From CAZMHL01 sp045605445 (lineage in GTDB: Bacteria; Bacillota; Clostridia; RGIG6154), in assembly GCA_045605445.1 (NCBI GenBank), contig JAZUPZ010000030.1, forward strand, positions 62,001 through 126,000: 64,000 nucleotides of DNA. The letters are read 5' to 3'. Shown here piece by piece: positions 57,163 through 64,000 of the stretch. A program made the position numbers and the translations under genes. Within the stretch, counting starts at the first letter, position 1, and each line of letters opens with the position of its first letter. The notes beneath the pieces are model-generated. The model searched no databases and was not told where the DNA came from. It saw only the letters and a list, made by a program, of their open reading frames with translations.

Positions 57163-59907
57163 TTATTTGCAAACTACTACGAACTGTGTCTTTCCGTATG
57201 AAGAATATACAAATACTTTTGAAGCACCTGTCAAGGTTCCTTCATAGTCAAGAATGTCTGCATATCCGCCAATGTCAAGCTTGCCGTTTGTTGGGTTGTA
57301 AATGTAGTACATAGCACCGTCTGAGAATGGAACAGGCTGAATTGTACCTGTTGTATCAAGGTTACCTGAACCGTCAACAACCTTATCTACTGCAACGAAC
57401 ATATTGGTTTCAAATGCCTGGAATACAGTACCGTAAACTGTCATGAACTGAGCATCCTGAGTACCTGCATTGTTACCGCCCTGGTAGTATGCATAGTTGT
57501 CAGGTGTTCTGTTAACTGTCTGTGTTGAAGGTGAGTAGAGAAGCTTCTTGTTGTTAATCTTGCCTTCAGAATCAAATGCAAGAGTAATAACGTCACCTGT
57601 GTTAACGCCTGCAAGAACGCTTGTGTCAATTGCTTTGTAAACTACTGTTTCACCGTTATAGTAACATGTGAGCTGGTCAACAATGTCACCGTCATCGGAA
57701 ACGTTCATAATCTGCTGAACAACAACTATAGGAGCAGATGAGCTGTCAACTGTTGTTCCCTGGTCACCGTAGATAATAACAACCTTTGCAACACCCTGGT
57801 TTGAATCATAAGCTTCAAACTTGTAAGCTGTTGAGTTGTTAAGAGAATCAAGCTTTTTAACAGCGTAAGCATCTGTATCGTCTCTGTCAGTAGGAACGTA
57901 GAATACTAATGTTGAGTTGTCAAGAGCAACTGTTCCGAGCATTTTGCTTGATGTTGAATACTTGGAGCCTGTTGAATTGTAAGCTCTTGAAAGTGTAAGC
58001 TTGTTAGCGTTGTAAACGCTTGAAGAAGCTGTTTCTGCTGTAAGGATTATTGAAATTTCTCCGTTTGTGTTAAGAACATATTTGATAAGCTGAACGCAAT
58101 CGGTTGTTCCTGTAGCAGAATCTCTGTTTGTTATTGTATTGTTTGCTGCATCAAGTGCATTGTAAGCATCAATTGGTGTATTGTAGGTTGTGCCGTTAAT
58201 CTGAACTCTTGAAGAAAGCTTGTATGTAACTTCTTTTCCTGAAGCGGTGTAAAGGTTAACGTTTGCAGAACCTGCTGTTGCACCTGTTGATTTAACTTCT
58301 GCACCCATAACGTAGCCGTAGCTGTAAGAAGCAACTGCTGTTGTTTCGTTAACCTTTGCGTAAAGGATAACGTCGTTGCTGTCGAGGTAGCATACAACAT
58401 CGTCGCCGATATTTATCAGGCTTCCGTTTCCGGTTGCATATGTGATATAGTCAGCAGCAGCTTCATATGTTTTACCTGCAACGGTAAATTCTCTTTCTGA
58501 AACGTTGCTTGCTGAAACCTTACCTTCAACCTTGTTTGCAATAATTTCAATGTTGAGAGTTGATTTTCCTGAAGGGTTAAGGCTTTCTGAAATAAGGAGA
58601 ACGTCGTCCTTCTGGATAGCATCAATGCTTGAAACTGTGTTGCCCTTGGTTACTGTAACTGTTCTCTGAGCTGAAGGAGCTGTTGAGATAGTATCAAGAG
58701 CATTGTAGAGGTTGTAAATCTTCTTTTGTGAAGTATCAACTGCACGAACAACGAAAATTCTTGTAGCTGTAACTTCGATTACATCATACTTGCTGTCGTT
58801 GTTGAAGTTTCTGATTGTAACAGAACCGATAGCAGGTTTGATTGTGTTGTTAAGTGCTCCTGAATAATACTTTTCGTTGTATACTTTATAAACGTTTGAA
58901 TCGAACTGATATGAAGTATAAAGTGAAGTATCTCCGTCAGGATCGTCATAAATCTGAATTTCGGTAGCAGAAATATCTTTGATATATTTGTCTTCGAAAG
59001 TAAGAGATTTATTTGTGTTTGTAGGAACTACAGAAACAAGAACATTTTCGCCTGCTTCTTCTTTATAATAGTAGTTAACCTGCTGACCGAGGTACTGAGC
59101 AGCGCTGCTTGTACCTGCGTTGAACACGCTTGTTGTGTTGTCAGAAAGATTTTTAACCTGAATCTGGTCTTCTTTAATTCCTGAACCAGAAGCATCAAGA
59201 GAGGTAACTCCGTTAGCCATTATAACACCCTTGCCCTTTGAAAGGCCGAGCTTTTCGCTGAGGATAGTTCTCTTAACGTTAGGATCTGTAGAAGTATCGG
59301 AAGCCATATTAACTTCAAGAGCATTGAAGATAAGCTGAGCAATAATCTTTCTTGGAGCAGGTTCGCTGTTAGCATATTCTGCACCGGAGGTTATTTTGTT
59401 GTTGATAGCAACTGTAAGATAACCTGAAGGCCATCCGCCCATCTTGATAGCAGCGTTTTCATAACCTAAAGCACAAACAATCATTTTAACAGCCTGTTCA
59501 TATGTAACAGGGTCTTTAGGTCCGAAGTTTCCGTCGCCATAGCCTGATATGATTCCCATATCATATGCGATTTTTGTAGCTTTGATACTCCAGTCGGCAC
59601 AGGTGTCGGGAGTAACGTCTTTAAAAGGATATGTTGTAACATTCACTGCGATGTTTTCAACAGCCAGAAATCTTGTCATAATAACGCTGAATTCTTCACG
59701 GCTGATGCTTGCATCAGGTCTGAATGTGTCTGCACCGGCATCTCCTTTTATAATGCCGATGTCAGCTAATGTGTAAATTGCCTCGCTGTATTTTCCTGTT
59801 GCGGATACGTCGCTGAAAGTCTTTGCTTCTGCAACTCCGTTCGCACCGGGAAGAATAATCATTGCCATTGCAAGTATCAGGCAAAGTATTCTGTACACTT
59901 TTTTCAT
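57163..59907 (-). CDS. S-layer-like protein with three N-terminal SLH domains
   Basis: 914 residues. Signal peptide 1-29 (RILCLILAMAMIILPGANGV). Three SLH domains (about 32-215): GKYSEAIYTLADIGIIKGD, WSIKATKIAYDMGIISGYGD, and PSGYLTVAINNKITSGAEYA. The remaining 700 residues are Ser/Thr/Asp-rich with many short beta strands and no enzyme motif seen, so a structural S-layer or major wall protein is likely. Codon choice is very even (GTT, ACA, GAA) as in highly expressed genes, and the promoter is strong. ATG 59907 has GGGG upstream; the longer frame overlaps the promoter. Monocistronic. Confidence 0.88.
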   Translation of the reverse strand: MKKVYRILCLILAMAMIILPGANGVAEAKTFSDVSATGKYSEAIYTLADIGIIKGDAGADTFRPDASISREEFSVIMTRFLAVENIAVNVTTYPFKDVTPDTCADWSIKATKIAYDMGIISGYGDGNFGPKDPVTYEQAVKMIVCALGYENAAIKMGGWPSGYLTVAINNKITSGAEYANSEPAPRKIIAQLIFNALEVNMASDTSTDPNVKRTILSEKLGLSKGKGVIMANGVTSLDASGSGIKEDQIQVKNLSDNTTSVFNAGTSSAAQYLGQQVNYYYKEEAGENVLVSVVPTNTNKSLTFEDKYIKDISATEIQIYDDPDGDTSLYTSYQFDSNVYKVYNEKYYSGALNNTIKPAIGSVTIRNFNNDSKYDVIEVTATRIFVVRAVDTSQKKIYNLYNALDTISTAPSAQRTVTVTKGNTVSSIDAIQKDDVLLISESLNPSGKSTLNIEIIANKVEGKVSASNVSEREFTVAGKTYEAAADYITYATGNGSLINIGDDVVCYLDSNDVILYAKVNETTAVASYSYGYVMGAEVKSTGATAGSANVNLYTASGKEVTYKLSSRVQINGTTYNTPIDAYNALDAANNTITNRDSATGTTDCVQLIKYVLNTNGEISIILTAETASSSVYNANKLTLSRAYNSTGSKYSTSSKMLGTVALDNSTLVFYVPTDRDDTDAYAVKKLDSLNNSTAYKFEAYDSNQGVAKVVIIYGDQGTTVDSSSAPIVVVQQIMNVSDDGDIVDQLTCYYNGETVVYKAIDTSVLAGVNTGDVITLAFDSEGKINNKKLLYSPSTQTVNRTPDNYAYYQGGNNAGTQDAQFMTVYGTVFQAFETNMFVAVDKVVDGSGNLDTTGTIQPVPFSDGAMYYIYNPTNGKLDIGGYADILDYEGTLTGASKVFVYSSYGKTQFVVVCK

Positions 59908-59945
59908 AGTAATCCCCTTTCTTATGTACATAAATTTACAAGTAT

Positions 59946-59974
59946 ATTTTAACATTGCAAGAGACCGATGTCAA
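59946..59974 (-). promoter_or_regulatory. Strong promoter of the S-layer-like gene
   Basis: Minus strand TTGACA (59974-59969), 17-bp spacer, TAAAAT (59951-59946) preceded by TGT, an extended -10. Confidence 0.8.
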
Positions 59975-59998
59975 TTGATTTTTGTTAAAAAAAACAAG

Positions 59999-60025
59999 AA
60001 AAAGTGCCTTTTTAAGGCACTTTTT
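59999..60025 (-). terminator. Terminator after thiT
   Basis: AAAAAGTGCCTT (59999-60010) pairs with AAGGCACTTTTT (60014-60025). On the minus strand a T-rich run follows. Confidence 0.85.
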
Positions 60026-60030
60026 ACAAA

Positions 60031-60669
60031 TTATTCAAACATTTTGTTCTTTTTGAGTATTCTGAATATAAAAGGAGTAACCAAAGTGGTTATAATTATT
60101 TCGGGAATCATATAGGTTCCGTTGTAAAATACCGAATAAATAAAAGCAAGAGAACCGCCTGAAAATTTTTCAAGTATCACTGCTCCTATGGAGTAGAAGC
60201 CTTCTTGGGAAAAGAACCATTCTGCCCAGCTTCCGAAGAAAACAGCTCCTGAAATTATGTGCATAATATATCTTGACAAAAGGGCGCAGAAGGAGCCAAG
60301 GGCAATTCCTGCGGTTTTGTTTTTCAGCTTGTTTCTGAAAAGTCCCCCTATGCCGAGAATTGTGTAGGCAAGAATGTAGTCAATAAAGCAAACCAGAAGA
60401 GCCTGCCATAAAATCATTTTGCTTTCTCCTGGCAGGAAAAAAGAAGCAACGGTTTTTCCGCCGAGAAGCATTTGCACCAGAGCAAAAATAAACGATGAGA
60501 AAAAACCCCATTTCAGTCCGTAAATGTATGAAATAAGAATAATGGGAGTCATTGAAGCAATGGTAATTCCACCTCCGAAAGGCAGCTGAAAGGGCTGAAT
60601 TACCGAAAGAACCGTTGCAATTGCAATAAGCATTGCCGAGGTTACAAGCTTTTTTGTTTTTGTGTTCAT
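60031..60669 (-). CDS. thiT: ECF transporter thiamine-binding S component ThiT
   Basis: 212 residues, six membrane helices. FGGGITIASMTPIILISYIYG and LKWGFFSSFIFALVQMLLGG are ECF S-component features, and WAEWFFSQEGFYSIGAVI matches the ThiT/YuaJ group. A folate S component looks similar, but the TPP riboswitch directly upstream settles thiamine as the likely substrate. It needs the shared ECF energising module (EcfAA'T), not in the window. Start ATG 60669 with AAGGAGG. Expression should fall when TPP is plentiful. Confidence 0.92.
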   Translation of the reverse strand: MNTKTKKLVTSAMLIAIATVLSVIQPFQLPFGGGITIASMTPIILISYIYGLKWGFFSSFIFALVQMLLGGKTVASFFLPGESKMILWQALLVCFIDYILAYTILGIGGLFRNKLKNKTAGIALGSFCALLSRYIMHIISGAVFFGSWAEWFFSQEGFYSIGAVILEKFSGGSLAFIYSVFYNGTYMIPEIIITTLVTPFIFRILKKNKMFE

Positions 60670-60687
60670 AGGTAGTCCTCCTTAATT

Positions 60688-60727
60688 AAAAAGAAAAATC
60701 GGAAACTACCTGAATGGTAATTTCCGA
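60688..60727 (-). terminator. TPP-riboswitch-controlled terminator before thiT
   Basis: On the minus strand TCGGAAATTACC (60727-60716) pairs with GGTAGTTTCCGA (60710-60699; one G-U pair), followed by TTTTTCTTTTT. Confidence 0.85.
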
Positions 60728-60744
60728 AAGAATAAACAAATTAT

Positions 60745-60822
60745 TTTCCCTACGCTGGCATTATCCAAACAGGTTTTACGGGTCGAATATCAATTCCTCT
60801 CAGCCGTTAAGCTCCCCGAATT
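60745..60822 (-). promoter_or_regulatory. TPP (THI-box) riboswitch
   Basis: The minus-strand leader has the conserved TPP elements in order: GGGGAGC, GGCTGAGAGGAA, GACCCGTAAAACCTG and the 3' signature GGATAATGCCAGCGTAGGGA. Terminator and thiT follow, a standard arrangement for thiamine uptake control. Confidence 0.97.
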
Positions 60823-60836
60823 TTTCAGTTTTTATA

Positions 60837-60865
60837 ATTCTACAACAAAATCTGACATCTGTCAA
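60837..60865 (-). promoter_or_regulatory. Promoter of the thiT riboswitch transcript
   Basis: Minus strand TTGACA (60865-60860), 17-bp spacer, TAGAAT (60842-60837), just past the stop of the upstream yqeY-like gene. Confidence 0.8.
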
Positions 60866-60871
60866 TATTTT

Positions 60872-61318
60872 TCAGCTGATATATCCTGCAACGAGCTTGT
60901 TAACAAGTCCGCCGTCTGCTTTTCCTGCAACCTTTGGCATAAGATTTTTCATTATAAGTCCTCTTTCTTTTGCCGAAGGGTTGGCAATTCCAAGCTCTGC
61001 GATAACTTCTTCTATTACAGCTTTTATTTCAGCCTCGTCCATCATTTTCGGAGCGAACTGAGAAATAATTTCCATTCTGAATTTGCATTCTTCTATAATG
61101 TCGCTTCTGTCAGCCGGAGCAGAGTCGAGAGTTTCCTTGGTCTGCTTCAGTTCTTTCATAATTACGGCATTTTCTTCCTCTTCGGTAAGGTCTGCCATTT
61201 TATCCTTTGCTTTTGCTTTTAAAGCGGCAAGAAGTGCTGAAAGAGCATTTTTCTTGTCAGCCTCTTTAGCCTTCATTGCAGCAATCATAGCCTGCTGAAC
61301 TTCTGTTATTTTTGACAT
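60872..61318 (-). CDS. GatB/YqeY domain protein
   Basis: 148 residues, helical protein of the YqeY family, related to the C-terminal tRNA-binding domain of GatB. Recognised by MKAKEADKKNALSALLAALK near 15-34 and KAVIEEVIAELGIANPSAKE near 103-122, ending VAGKADGGLVNKLV. A tRNA-linked role is suspected but not shown. ATG 61318 with GGAGTGA; the extension to 61327 is inside that site. Probably transcribed on its own: thiT has a separate promoter. Confidence 0.92.
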   Translation of the reverse strand: MSKITEVQQAMIAAMKAKEADKKNALSALLAALKAKAKDKMADLTEEEENAVIMKELKQTKETLDSAPADRSDIIEECKFRMEIISQFAPKMMDEAEIKAVIEEVIAELGIANPSAKERGLIMKNLMPKVAGKADGGLVNKLVAGYIS

Positions 61319-61349
61319 GTGAATCACTCCATATAAACTTATTTATTAC

Positions 61350-61377
61350 AGTATAACAGATTTTGCAATATTTTCAA
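61350..61377 (-). promoter_or_regulatory. Promoter of the yqeY-like gene
   Basis: Minus strand TTGAAA (61377-61372), 16-bp spacer, TATACT (61355-61350) with TGT before it. It overlaps the feoB stop codon. Confidence 0.6.
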
Positions 61378-63107
61378 GAGTGAATTGAAAAAGGAAGCGT
61401 AAAACTGTAAAAAACAAAGGCTGCTGCCCAGGCGAAAACAAATTGGTAAATTGCAGTTTTGAGGGCAAATAAAAAGCTTCCGCTTTCTTTTTTTAAAGTT
61501 ACGAGGGTAGAAATGCAGGGCGTGTAAAAAAGCACAAAAATCAAAAAGGATATAGCGGAGGCGGGAGTGAAAATATTCTCTGCCGAAAGAACCGTAATTG
61601 CAGAAAGAATCGCCTCTTTGGCTCCAATTCCGCAGATAAGGGAGGAAATAATTCTCCAGTCGCCAAGCCCTGTCGGGGCAAACAAAACTTCAAGCTTTCC
61701 TGAAAGGTGTGCAAGCATACTGTTATGCGGGTCGGTAACACAAAGGTTAAAGTCAAAATTACTCAGTCCCCATATGATAACCGAAACGAAAACTATAACG
61801 GTAAAAACCCTTGATAAAAATTCCGAAGCTTTGCTTACCATCAGCGAAAAAGTGCTTTTAAAAGTGGGAATGCGGTAAGGCGGCAGCTCGAGTATAAAAT
61901 CTGTTTGTCCTTTTTTGGAAAAAGTAATAAAGGCTGTTCCGGCAATAAGCCCCGCAAGATAAATACCGAGAACTATAAAGGTTGTATACTCTCTGAAAAA
62001 CAGATTGCATATGTAAATATAAACGGGGAGCTTGGCGGAACAGGAAATAAAAGGGATAAACTTCATCATACATTTTCTTTCTTCACAGCAGGAAAGAGTT
62101 CTTGATGCCATAATAGCGGGAACTGAGCAACCAAATGCCATAACTGCCGGGAAAAATGCTTTGCCGGACAATCCCGATTTTTTCATAATTCTGTCAGAAA
62201 TAAAGGAAATTCTCGCCATATATCCGCTGTCTTCAAGAAGGGATAAAAAGAAAAAAAGCAGAAGCACAACCGGGAGAAAGGAAAGAACAGAAAAAACTCC
62301 TTTCAGTATGCCGTCATTTAAAAATGACAAAAGTATCGGATTTTTAATGTTAATACCTTCAAAAAGCAAGCGGGGGATATGTTCAGAGAAATATCCGGCT
62401 ATTTTCCCCGAGACAGAAAAGGTGGTGAGAAAAATAAAGGTAATAACGGAAATGAAAACAGGGAAGGCAAAAAGCTTTGAAAGCAGTATTTTGTCAGCTT
62501 TACCGTAAGGAACATAATTACCCTTCTGCAAACAGGAATCGCACAAACTTTCAATTAAAGGGTAAATCTCTTTTTCTTCAGAAAAGGGCATTCTGAAGTT
62601 GAGCCCGGTTCTGACACCTTCTTTTGCCAGGGATGTGATTTTATCAATGTCAATGCCACGGGAGGCGGAGGTGAAAAGACATAAAAAACCCGTAAGGGCG
62701 GAAAACTTTTCTATGTCAAATTTTATGCCGTTTCTTTCAAGCTCGTCCGCCATATTAAAAATAAGAACCATAGGTTTTTTCATTTTTGTAAGCTGAAAGG
62801 TAAGAAAAAGATTTCTTTCAATATTGGTGGAATCGATAACGTTTAAAATAACGTCGGTTTCATCGGAAAGCAGAAAGCTTTCTGTTACAGTCTCTTCGGC
62901 TGTTGAGCAGGAAAGAGAGTAAAGCCCCGGCAGGTCGTAAACCCTGAACTCCTTGTTTTTCTTTATGTAACCAAAGGTTTTTTCAACGGTAACTCCGGGG
63001 AAATTGCCCGTTTTTTTGCTTTTTCCCGTAAGAGCGTTGAAAAAGGTTGTCTTACCACAATTCTGATTGCCAGCAAGAGCTATATTTATGCATTTGTTTT
63101 TTAACAT
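61374..63107 (-). CDS. feoB: Ferrous iron transport protein B
   Basis: 577 residues, at the short end for FeoB. N-terminal G domain: P-loop GNQNCGKTT (13-21), switch TGNFPGVTVEKTFG, DLPG (59-62) and NMADE (G4). A short GDI-like helical linker leads to the membrane half from about 215, with two Gate regions: SLLEDSGYMARISFISDRIM and a later counterpart with GAKEAILSAITVL. It takes up Fe2+. There is no feoA or feoC partner beside it. GGGAGG precedes ATG 63107. The start region faces murD across 96 bp. Confidence 0.93.
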   Translation of the reverse strand: MLKNKCINIALAGNQNCGKTTFFNALTGKSKKTGNFPGVTVEKTFGYIKKNKEFRVYDLPGLYSLSCSTAEETVTESFLLSDETDVILNVIDSTNIERNLFLTFQLTKMKKPMVLIFNMADELERNGIKFDIEKFSALTGFLCLFTSASRGIDIDKITSLAKEGVRTGLNFRMPFSEEKEIYPLIESLCDSCLQKGNYVPYGKADKILLSKLFAFPVFISVITFIFLTTFSVSGKIAGYFSEHIPRLLFEGINIKNPILLSFLNDGILKGVFSVLSFLPVVLLLFFFLSLLEDSGYMARISFISDRIMKKSGLSGKAFFPAVMAFGCSVPAIMASRTLSCCEERKCMMKFIPFISCSAKLPVYIYICNLFFREYTTFIVLGIYLAGLIAGTAFITFSKKGQTDFILELPPYRIPTFKSTFSLMVSKASEFLSRVFTVIVFVSVIIWGLSNFDFNLCVTDPHNSMLAHLSGKLEVLFAPTGLGDWRIISSLICGIGAKEAILSAITVLSAENIFTPASAISFLIFVLFYTPCISTLVTLKKESGSFLFALKTAIYQFVFAWAAAFVFYSFTLPFSIHS

Positions 63108-63136
63108 TTTTTATTTCCTCCCAAAGCTAAAAAGCA

Positions 63137-63165
63137 TTGATTTAAGTATATTATTGTGGTATACT
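63137..63165 (+). promoter_or_regulatory. Promoter of murD
   Basis: TTGATT 63137-63142, 17-bp spacer, TATACT 63160-63165 preceded by TGG. The -10 begins the palindrome TATACTA...TAGTATA (63160-63181). Confidence 0.6.
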
Positions 63166-63203
63166 ACTATATTATAGTATATTATTTTCGGAAGTGGGAT
63201 TTT

Positions 63204-64000
63204 ATGACATATAAAGAATACTTTGAAGGACTTAAAAACAAGGAAATTTCAGTGTTGGGAATAGGTATAAGTAACACGCCTTTAATCAGACTGCTTGTTA
63301 AATACGGGGCAAAGGTTACAGCCCGCGATAAAAGGGAAAATTTGGGAGAGCTCGGAAAAGAGCTTGAAGAAATGGGAGTTACTCTTGTTCTTGGAAATGC
63401 TTATCTTGGAAATATAGAAGCAGATATAATTTTCAGAAGCCCGGGAATAAGAGATGATGTAAAGGAAATTTCAGAGGCTGTGAAAAAAGGTACAATTTTA
63501 ACCTCTGAAATGGAGGTGTTTTTTGAGCTTTGCCCGGCAGACATAATTGCAATAACGGGAAGCGACGGAAAAACAACCACAACAACCCTTGTCTGTGAGC
63601 TTCTTAAGGCAGAGGGCTATACCTGTCATCTTGGCGGAAACATCGGAAAGCCGCTTCTTCCTGAAATCGAAAGGATAAATAAAAACGACAAGGTAATTGT
63701 AGAACTTTCCTCCTTCCAGCTCAAAACAATGAAAAAACCGCCAAAGTGTGCGGTTATTACAAATTTGTCACCTAATCATCTTGACTGGCACACCGGATAT
63801 GAAGAATATATTGAATCCAAAAAGAACATAATGCTTTATCAGAAAAAAGGAGATGTTCTTGTTACCAATTCGTCCAATGAGGAAACAGAAAAAATCGGCA
63901 AAGAGGCTAAAGGTGAGCTGAGATGCTTTTCTTCAAAAAAAGATGCCTTCCTTTGTCTTGAAAACGGATATATTATCTGTAACGGAGAAAAGTATCTGGA
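63204..64000 (+). CDS. murD: UDP-N-acetylmuramoyl-L-alanine--D-glutamate ligase (3' end outside window)
   Basis: Partial: 265 residues before the right edge. The N-terminal domain has ISVLGIGISNTPLIRLL (UDP-MurNAc-L-Ala binding). The central ATPase domain has AITGSDGKTTTTTLVCELLK near 114-133 (P-loop with Lys), GGNIGKPLLPEI and VELSSFQLKTM near 170, and TNLSPNHLDWH near 190, all standard MurD features. It adds D-Glu to UDP-MurNAc-L-Ala in cytoplasmic peptidoglycan synthesis. ATG 63204 with GGAAGTGG. Divergent from feoB. Confidence 0.95.
   Translation, partial: MTYKEYFEGLKNKEISVLGIGISNTPLIRLLVKYGAKVTARDKRENLGELGKELEEMGVTLVLGNAYLGNIEADIIFRSPGIRDDVKEISEAVKKGTILTSEMEVFFELCPADIIAITGSDGKTTTTTLVCELLKAEGYTCHLGGNIGKPLLPEIERINKNDKVIVELSSFQLKTMKKPPKCAVITNLSPNHLDWHTGYEEYIESKKNIMLYQKKGDVLVTNSSNEETEKIGKEAKGELRCFSSKKDAFLCLENGYIICNGEKYL

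Noticed and set aside
60031..60669. Folate S component (FolT) as the identity of this ECF protein
   Set aside because: The upstream leader is a clear TPP riboswitch and the later motifs suit ThiT.
63160..63181. Fur- or DtxR-type iron box between feoB and murD
   Set aside because: The TATACTA...TAGTATA palindrome overlaps the murD -10 and does not match a known iron-regulator consensus well enough to call.

Overview
This is a 64 kb window from a low-GC, anaerobic, Gram-positive-type Clostridia chromosome. Three things point there: [FeFe]-hydrogenase maturases HydE, HydG and HydF, SLH and dockerin surface proteins, and an ECF thiamine transporter under a TPP riboswitch. Shine-Dalgarno sites are strong (AGGAGG or GAGGTGA types), sigma-A-like promoters nearly always have a 17-bp spacer, and rho-independent terminators follow most operons. 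The mixture of plant-glycan and beta-galactoside enzymes with SLH anchoring recalls gut pectin and xyloglucan degraders, but I cannot name a genus. No prophage, CRISPR array, rRNA, tRNA or transposase gene is visible.

Layout. 1-5.9 kb: GH39-like glycosidase (cut by the left edge), K+-dependent membrane pyrophosphatase hppA, an AraC regulator and an M20 amidohydrolase. 5.9-12.9 kb: a hairpin-rich leader, an alkaline-phosphatase-superfamily protein, a CapA-family protein, an AEC transporter with a CocE/S15 hydrolase (codon use differs from neighbours), then GNAT, AlkD-like and ZIP genes. 13-21.5 kb: a large dockerin+SLH+beta-helix protein, flavin reductase-rubredoxin with a D-2-hydroxyacid dehydrogenase, a probably leaderless MATE gene, an AraC regulator and an Ldh-family dehydrogenase. 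21.5-24 kb: dapA-lysA behind a complete lysine riboswitch. 24-27.8 kb: hydE-hydG-hydF behind a leader with a strong terminator between promoter and hydE. 27.8-32.8 kb: an AraC regulator divergent from a GH2 beta-galactosidase, then an M20 peptidase. 32.8-39 kb: a repeat-rich accessory stretch with a TIM-barrel isomerase, P-loop kinase, second CapA, EamA and MATE genes. 39-44.8 kb: DUF3048 lipoprotein, a small Cys protein, an SCP2 protein with a Lys-rich tail, and an XRE regulator divergent from an envelope operon whose last two genes carry about 31-residue tandem repeats. 44.8-50.9 kb: radical SAM protein, a decayed GH74 gene, a PrsA-like foldase and a DUF2156 protein. 51-54.7 kb: nfnA-nfnB-gdhA. 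54.8-57.1 kb: membrane protein, macro-domain protein and vWA protein. 57.1-64 kb: S-layer-like SLH protein, thiT with TPP riboswitch, yqeY, feoB, and murD (cut by the right edge).

Working together. HppA, HydEGF and NfnAB fit an anaerobic fermentative redox and energy economy that handles PPi, H2 and NADPH; GdhA would use NADPH for ammonium assimilation. DapA and LysA supply diaminopimelate/lysine, and MurD peptidoglycan precursors. GH39, GH2, the decayed GH74 and the beta-helix SLH protein indicate polysaccharide use at the cell surface, with AraC regulators next to the sugar genes.

Most unusual observations: (1) nested 'ladder' repeats at 32.8 and 34.1-34.5 kb, in which a 7-8 bp core is iterated in one orientation and then in the other with mini-hairpins between copies; one locus carries a one-rung and a four-rung version in tandem; (2) the hydEGF leader terminator; (3) the XRE-controlled operon of two related one-TM proteins and two repeat proteins; (4) a duplicated terminator flanking a 233-bp hairpin-rich insert. 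All functional statements are inferred from sequence alone.
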